From Cytophagales bacterium (GTDB lineage: Bacteria; Bacteroidota; Bacteroidia; Cytophagales; UBA9547): a DNA stretch of 10,306 nucleotides. The position numbers were made by a program, and so were the translations under genes. Within the stretch, counting starts at the first letter, position 1. Every line of letters begins with the position of its first letter. This document shows, in pieces, positions 7,339 to 10,306 of this stretch. Below the pieces are notes generated by a model that was not told the DNA's origin, ran no database searches, and saw nothing but the letters and a program-made list of their open reading frames with translations. The DNA is taken from the NCBI GenBank assembly GCA_013298205.1, contig JAAFJZ010000062.1, positions 1-10,306 of the forward strand, written 5' to 3'.

Positions 7339-7845
7339 ATGAAAGCAGATAATCTTGCGCTTGAATGTCATTTAGATACTTTATTCTTTACGCTTTTGGG
7401 GTTTACTAGCCTTAATGAAGTTCACTTTGGATTTGGATTTGTGTCTAAGACTATGAAGAATCTCAAAGAAAAAGGCAAAACTGCCATTGGGGTTATTGAT
7501 AATGATAGCAAAAAAAATCAAGCTGATTATTTTTGGGATTTCATATCTAAAGAAAAGTTTGGAAATATAGAAATCTTAGAAAAAAAGGATACTGAAAATT
7601 GTTTTTTGATCAAAATAGGTAAAAACGACATTGAAGGTTGGCTTATTGAAATGAATCAAAAGCTGGCTCAACCTTATAAAATCAATGATAAAATCATAAA
7701 TGGTAAGTACCTCAAAGGAAAATCAAAAGACAGAAACCTAAAATACAATCAAGGAATAATTGATTTCCTTAATCATTTAATTCAAGCCGAACCTCCTGAG
7801 ATTTTATACTTAAAAGCAAACGTAGAACAGCTTTTGAGACTATAA
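7339..7845 (+). CDS. TOPRIM-like partner protein of the upstream ATPase (putative)
   Basis: A 168-residue protein that I cannot place in a named family. The N-terminal stretch LECHLDTLFFTLLGF (8-22) matches the opening strand and helix of TOPRIM domains: Glu9 and Asp13 have the ExxxD spacing of the usual EGxxD. A strand then ends in IGVIDNDSK (50-58), with Asp54 and Asp56 in the DxD position. These acids bind Mg2+ in OLD, GajA and RNase M5. The usual glycine after the glutamate is cysteine here. A later segment, NDIEGWLIE (96-104), recalls the conserved E-x-W-L element seen in some small TOPRIM-like families. There is no signal peptide or membrane segment. It starts ten bases after the ATPase stop, so the two are almost surely co-transcribed and probably form one complex. 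It could be a nuclease or a catalytically altered partner. The pairing is firm; the fold is a moderate-confidence inference from motif spacing. Confidence 0.65.
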   Translation: MKADNLALECHLDTLFFTLLGFTSLNEVHFGFGFVSKTMKNLKEKGKTAIGVIDNDSKKNQADYFWDFISKEKFGNIEILEKKDTENCFLIKIGKNDIEGWLIEMNQKLAQPYKINDKIINGKYLKGKSKDRNLKYNQGIIDFLNHLIQAEPPEILYLKANVEQLLRL

Positions 7846-7853
7846 TCTTAGAA

Positions 7854-7891
7854 TTAATAAGGCTTTCATAGATTCTACAAAGCGTTATTGA
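7854..7891 (+). terminator. Hairpin after the ATPase/TOPRIM-like pair
   Basis: AATAAGGCTTT (7856-7866) pairs with AAAGCGTTATT (7879-7889) with one mismatch around a 12-base loop; a U-G and a T-A pair extend the stem outward. It begins eight bases after the stop codon. No uninterrupted T run follows, so termination strength is uncertain. Confidence 0.5.
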
Positions 7892-7999
7892 AATCCAAAT
7901 TTTAAAGTAAATTTTGATTGAATATTGAAAACACAAAAGAACCAAAACTCTAGAAATTAAATTTTATTTATAAATTGCATAAAATAACCCAAAGTCAAT

Positions 8000-8455
8000 A
8001 TGAAAAAGCTTTTACTCTTTTTCTTTTTTCAATTTTTATTTCTTAACTCCTTTGCTCAAGCTGGATTTACAAGTGAAGATAAAGAGATGTTAAAAAAAAC
8101 ATACGAAATCTCTGTAAGATTAGAAGAAAAGTACATCGCTCAACAAAAGCAAATAGAAGATTTGAAACTATCTATAAACCAAAGGTTTGACTCACAAGAT
8201 AAAAGATTCGATTCACAAGATAAAAGATTCGATTCACAAGACAAAAGATTAGATATTCAAGATAAACGCCTTGGCGATATGTGGAGCTTAATGCTGGTTT
8301 TGCTAGCGAGTATTATAGGCTCTATTGCGTATATGTATTGGGATAGACGAGAGGCCAACCGCCCACTCAAAATAAAACTTGAAGACCAAGATAAGGAAAT
8401 TTCTCGTATAGATTTTAATGTTAAACAGCTGATGAATAAGGCTGCGATGCTGTAA
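8000..8455 (+). CDS. Exported membrane-anchored coiled-coil protein with heptad repeats
   Basis: A 151-residue protein of no named family. Residues 1-19 form a signal peptide (MKKLLLFFFFQFLFLNSFA, then Q20; FAQ is a common Bacteroidota cleavage context). Residues 25-92 are a charged coiled coil that contains four seven-residue repeats: RFDSQDK at 62-68, 69-75 and 76-82, then RLDIQDK at 83-89, with a partial RLGDM after. One membrane helix follows (about 94-115, SLMLVLLASIIGSIAYMYW). The C-terminal 35 residues are charged and helical (KIKLEDQDKEISRI) and end in MNKAAML. With the signal cleaved, the coiled coil lies in the periplasm and the tail in the cytoplasm. A seven-residue period matches one coiled-coil heptad, so unit gain or loss would keep the register. 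It lies alone between a hairpin and a convergent gene pair boundary. A structural or scaffolding role is plausible but unsupported. Confidence 0.75.
   Translation: MKKLLLFFFFQFLFLNSFAQAGFTSEDKEMLKKTYEISVRLEEKYIAQQKQIEDLKLSINQRFDSQDKRFDSQDKRFDSQDKRLDIQDKRLGDMWSLMLVLLASIIGSIAYMYWDRREANRPLKIKLEDQDKEISRIDFNVKQLMNKAAML
8183..8266 (+). repeat. Four-copy 21-bp tandem repeat within the coiled-coil gene
   Basis: Units at 8183-8203, 8204-8224, 8225-8245 and 8246-8266 each encode one heptad. Units 2 and 3 differ at one base (GAT versus GAC), unit 1 differs slightly more, and unit 4 is the most diverged. The near-identity of the middle copies at the DNA level points to recent duplication or slippage. 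Confidence 0.9.
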
Positions 8456-8512
8456 AAAGTTACAAGTCTATCTATAACATTTACCTTAATTAAACATCTG
8501 GTATGTTCACGA

Positions 8513-8547
8513 TAGACTTTCCAAGTTTTCCAAACTTGGAAAGTCTA
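8513..8547. terminator. Strong 16-bp hairpin between convergent genes
   Basis: TAGACTTTCCAAGTTT (8513-8528) and AAACTTGGAAAGTCTA (8532-8547) are perfect reverse complements around the loop TCC. The structure lies midway between the convergent coiled-coil gene and MFS gene, so it probably ends both transcripts. An alternative outer pairing joins CGATAGA (8510-8516) and TCTATCG (8566-8572). Similar TTTCCAAG/CTTGGAAA palindromes recur in some Bacteroidota genomes as I recall, so it may belong to a dispersed family. Confidence 0.75.
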
Positions 8548-8622
8548 AACAGCTATACGATTTCTTCTATCGAAAGCAAAGTATTATTTACAAAAAAATA
8601 CTCCCTTTAAAATCTCAAGCTT

Positions 8623-9852
8623 TTACTTCAAAACCTTGTCAGAGAAATGAAAATCTCTAAGTTTCTTGGAAGAAAATCCTGCTACCAAAACGGTAAGCAA
8701 GGTTACGCAGCCTCCGAAAATAACGGATGGAATGAGCCCCATAATTTTGGCTGCAAAGCCCGACTCAAATGCACCCAGCTCGTTTGATGAGCCTATAAAG
8801 ATATTGTTTACCGATGAAACTCTACCTTTCAATTCGGGTGGAGTGAGTGTTTGCATAAGCGTTTGCCTGCAAATTACGCTTACACTATCAAACATTCCGT
8901 TTACCACCAAAATAATTAGGGATAAAATGAATATTTTTGAAAGTGCGAAGGCTATAATGGTAAGTCCGAAGCAAGCCACTGAGGTGAGCAAAATCATTCC
9001 TGCATATTTTCTAATGGGATAAAAACCTATCATCACAGACATAAAAACGGCACCTACAGCTGGTGCAGCACGCAAAATACCTAGACCTCTTGCGCCTGTG
9101 TCTAATATTTCGGAGGCAAAAATAGGCAATAGAGCTACTGCTCCACCAAAAAGTACAGCAAATAAATCTAATGAAATGGCTGCTAAAATGAGCTCGTTTT
9201 TAAACACAAAATCTATTCCTTCTTTTATGCTGTTAAAAACAGAATCTGCTTTTTTGCTCAAAGCAGTAAATGGTATATGAATGGTAAATAAAATACATAA
9301 ACTACATAATATCAATATCATAACTATTAAGTAAGAATAGCTAAAGCCTAAAAATGAAAAAATCAAACCGCCTAAAGCAGGTCCAGAAACGGCTGCAAAA
9401 TGCCATAAAGTGGTATTCCAGATTACGGCATCGGCATATTGATTTTTATTGACTAACAAAGGCATAGAAGAGAAAATAGCTGGACCCAAAAAGCCTCTTC
9501 CCAAACCCGTTAAAAAAATGATGCCATATATAAGATGGGTTTGTTGGATGACAAAGTCGGTATAAAATGTCAAACTAAAAATGGCTACCGAGCATAGAAA
9601 CAAAAGAATTAAGCAAAGGAAAATGATTCTTTTTTTTGGAAAAATGTCTGCAATATGTCCTGCGAAAAGCGATACAGAAACGGCTGGAATCACTTCGCTC
9701 AAACCTATTAATCCCAAGGCAAAAGGATCGTGGGTAAGTTCATACACTTGCCAGCCTACGATTACGCCTTGCATTTGCAGGGCAATGTTTAGGCAGAGGC
9801 GCATGGAAAGAAAACTTAAAAAGGGAACGTTTTTCCTTAAATTATTTTCCAA
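8623..9852 (-). CDS. MFS exporter, EntS-like (MFS_3 family)
   Basis: A 409-residue inner-membrane protein with about 12 hydrophobic helices, the normal length for the family. N-terminal VGWQVYELTHDPFALGLIGLSEVIP (32-56) is typical of the EntS/MFS_3 branch. It is followed by motif A GHIADIFPKKR (65-75), which links helices 2 and 3. GPALGG at 157-162 is a glycine-rich helix turn, and LTPPELKGRVSSVNN (336-350) is the matching C-terminal half loop. EntS exports enterobactin in Escherichia coli; other members export drugs or are uncharacterised, so the substrate is open. Members use the proton gradient. The only in-frame start before the first helix is TTG at 9850-9852: no ATG or GTG lies between it and the in-frame stop at 9883-9885, and the next Met (17) would cut into helix 1. 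The gene follows hldD on the same strand, but a 202-base gap with a GC-rich element argues against a tight operon. Confidence 0.87.
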   Translation of the reverse strand: MENNLRKNVPFLSFLSMRLCLNIALQMQGVIVGWQVYELTHDPFALGLIGLSEVIPAVSVSLFAGHIADIFPKKRIIFLCLILLFLCSVAIFSLTFYTDFVIQQTHLIYGIIFLTGLGRGFLGPAIFSSMPLLVNKNQYADAVIWNTTLWHFAAVSGPALGGLIFSFLGFSYSYLIVMILILCSLCILFTIHIPFTALSKKADSVFNSIKEGIDFVFKNELILAAISLDLFAVLFGGAVALLPIFASEILDTGARGLGILRAAPAVGAVFMSVMIGFYPIRKYAGMILLTSVACFGLTIIAFALSKIFILSLIILVVNGMFDSVSVICRQTLMQTLTPPELKGRVSSVNNIFIGSSNELGAFESGFAAKIMGLIPSVIFGGCVTLLTVLVAGFSSKKLRDFHFSDKVLK

Positions 9853-9891
9853 AATTAAATTCGATTTAATTTTGCTTTGAAACTAAGTTTT

Positions 9892-9973
9892 GCGTGAGGG
9901 ATAGAGTGAAAAGCCCGCAGTGAGGCACGAACGAGGACTTGGAGCGATAGCCCGACCCGATAGGGACACGCCC
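9892..9973. repeat. GC-rich non-coding element, possibly a dispersed intergenic repeat
   Basis: An 82-base block of about 62% G+C by hand count stands out in a window that is roughly two-thirds A+T. It begins GCGTGAGGGATAG and ends GATAGGGACACGCCC, with GCGTG/CACGC as short terminal inverted arms. Inside, the string CGATAG occurs twice around CCCGACC (about 9954-9963), next to a small CCC-GATA-GGG hairpin. It falls between the hldD stop and the MFS start and is not coding in a supported frame. Its wording (AAGCCCG...GATAGCCCGACCC...GGGA) resembles intergenic elements I recall from Bacteroidota genomes, with no known function. Confidence 0.6.
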
Positions 9974-9987
9974 AAATATTTGTTAGC

Positions 9988-10033
9988 TTTCTCATTTGGT
10001 TTTATTTATGCATAGGATATTGAAAATGAGAAA
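9988..10033 (-). terminator. Inverted repeat downstream of hldD
   Basis: TTTCTCATTT (9988-9997) and AAATGAGAAA (10024-10033) form a 10-bp stem with a 26-base loop, starting about 20 bases after the hldD stop codon on the minus strand. The loop is long and no T run follows directly, so this is only a candidate 3' end. Confidence 0.4.
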
Positions 10034-10054
10034 ATTAACTGGAAATAAATTGAC

Positions 10055-10306
10055 TTATAAATATTCATTTTTGGCTAAATACCTGTTCACGTAGTCTTCT
10101 ATGCCTTCTTCAAGTGTGTGAAAAGCCTTATTGTAGCCGATGGAAGCCAGTTTTTGCATATTGGCTTCTGTGAAATATTGGTATTTGTCCCTGATATCTA
10201 TTGGCGTATCTATAAACTCAATGTTTACCGCTTCTTTCATGGATTTAAAGGTTTGCGTAGCCAAGTCAACAAATGTTCTGGCTGTGCCACTACCGAGGTT
10301 GTAAAT
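10055..10306 (-). CDS. hldD: ADP-glyceromanno-heptose 6-epimerase, C-terminal part (5' end outside window)
   Basis: The frame is open to the window edge, and the visible 83 residues are the C-terminus. They begin IYNLGSGTARTFVDLA, the conserved GIYNLGTGxARSF element of HldD/RfaD, and continue with FIDTPIDIRDKYQYFTEANMQKLASIGYNKAFHTLEEG (shown in two blocks in the literature family as the substrate-side segment: DIRDKYQYF and GYNKAFHTLEEG). HldD is an NADP-dependent extended short-chain dehydrogenase that converts ADP-D-glycero-D-manno-heptose to the L-glycero form for the lipopolysaccharide inner core. The Rossmann nucleotide site and the catalytic Tyr-Lys pair lie upstream, beyond the window. 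The C-terminus ends normally, without truncation. A start at the internal Met near 10264 would be a mistake, because homologous sequence continues upstream of it. Confidence 0.92.
   Translation of the reverse strand: MYNLGSGTARTFVDLATQTFKSMKEAVNIEFIDTPIDIRDKYQYFTEANMQKLASIGYNKAFHTLEEGIEDYVNRYLAKNEYL

Noticed and set aside
8183..8266. Short direct repeats as a CRISPR array
   Set aside because: The units are contiguous with no spacers, and they encode in-frame heptads of a coiled coil.
8666..9022. 118-codon open frame on the plus strand
   Set aside because: It is antisense to the well-supported MFS gene, and its translation has no family pattern or membrane logic of its own.
9581..9880. 99-codon open frame on the plus strand
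   Set aside because: It is antisense to the N-terminal half of the MFS gene and has a composition typical of a shadow frame.
9892..9973. GC-rich block as part of a tRNA or rRNA gene
   Set aside because: No cloverleaf, anticodon arm or T-loop GTTC sequence can be formed, and the length and motifs do not match a ribosomal RNA segment that I know.

Overview
The window looks like chromosomal DNA of an AT-rich Gram-negative Bacteroidota bacterium. The evidence is the C-terminal barrel of a Bacteroidota-style TonB-dependent/outer-membrane receptor, a lipopolysaccharide heptose epimerase, an exported protein whose signal peptide ends in the typical FAQ motif, the general lack of Shine-Dalgarno sequences, and several TAnnTTTG boxes that match the Bacteroidota sigma factor -7 element. 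The order or genus cannot be fixed from this sequence.

Layout. Positions 1-1214 hold the 3' part of an outer-membrane receptor gene, followed by a hairpin. Positions 1333-1911 hold an Nfu-type iron-sulfur scaffold gene. A perfect 32-bp palindrome separates it from a convergent 100-residue LETM1-like small membrane protein (minus strand, 1988-2290). Positions 2589-3890 encode a leucine-rich-repeat protein fused to a Ser/Thr kinase domain. A small two-helix membrane protein (4184-4396) and a membrane-bound orphan histidine kinase (4706-6112) follow; the kinase start codon lies inside an inverted repeat. Positions 6318-7845 hold a tight two-gene unit: an OLD/AAA15-type ATPase, and 10 bases later a small protein with TOPRIM-like acidic motifs. 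Positions 8000-8455 encode an exported, membrane-anchored coiled-coil protein with a 21-bp tandem repeat. A strong 16-bp hairpin separates it from a convergent EntS-like MFS exporter (minus, 8623-9852). An 82-bp GC-rich non-coding element lies between the exporter and the C-terminal end of hldD (minus, 10055 to the window edge).

How the genes relate. The flanks (receptor, nfu, exporter, hldD) are housekeeping or envelope functions. The middle (about 2.0-8.5 kb) is a set of mostly single-gene units with AT-rich gaps of 150-300 bases, containing sensory and kinase proteins plus the ATPase/TOPRIM-like pair. That pair is the best candidate for an under-described system: its architecture recalls OLD, Gabija and PARIS anti-phage ATPase-nuclease modules with the two halves on separate genes, but defence function is inference only. 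No tRNA, rRNA, CRISPR array, transposase or integrase was recognised.
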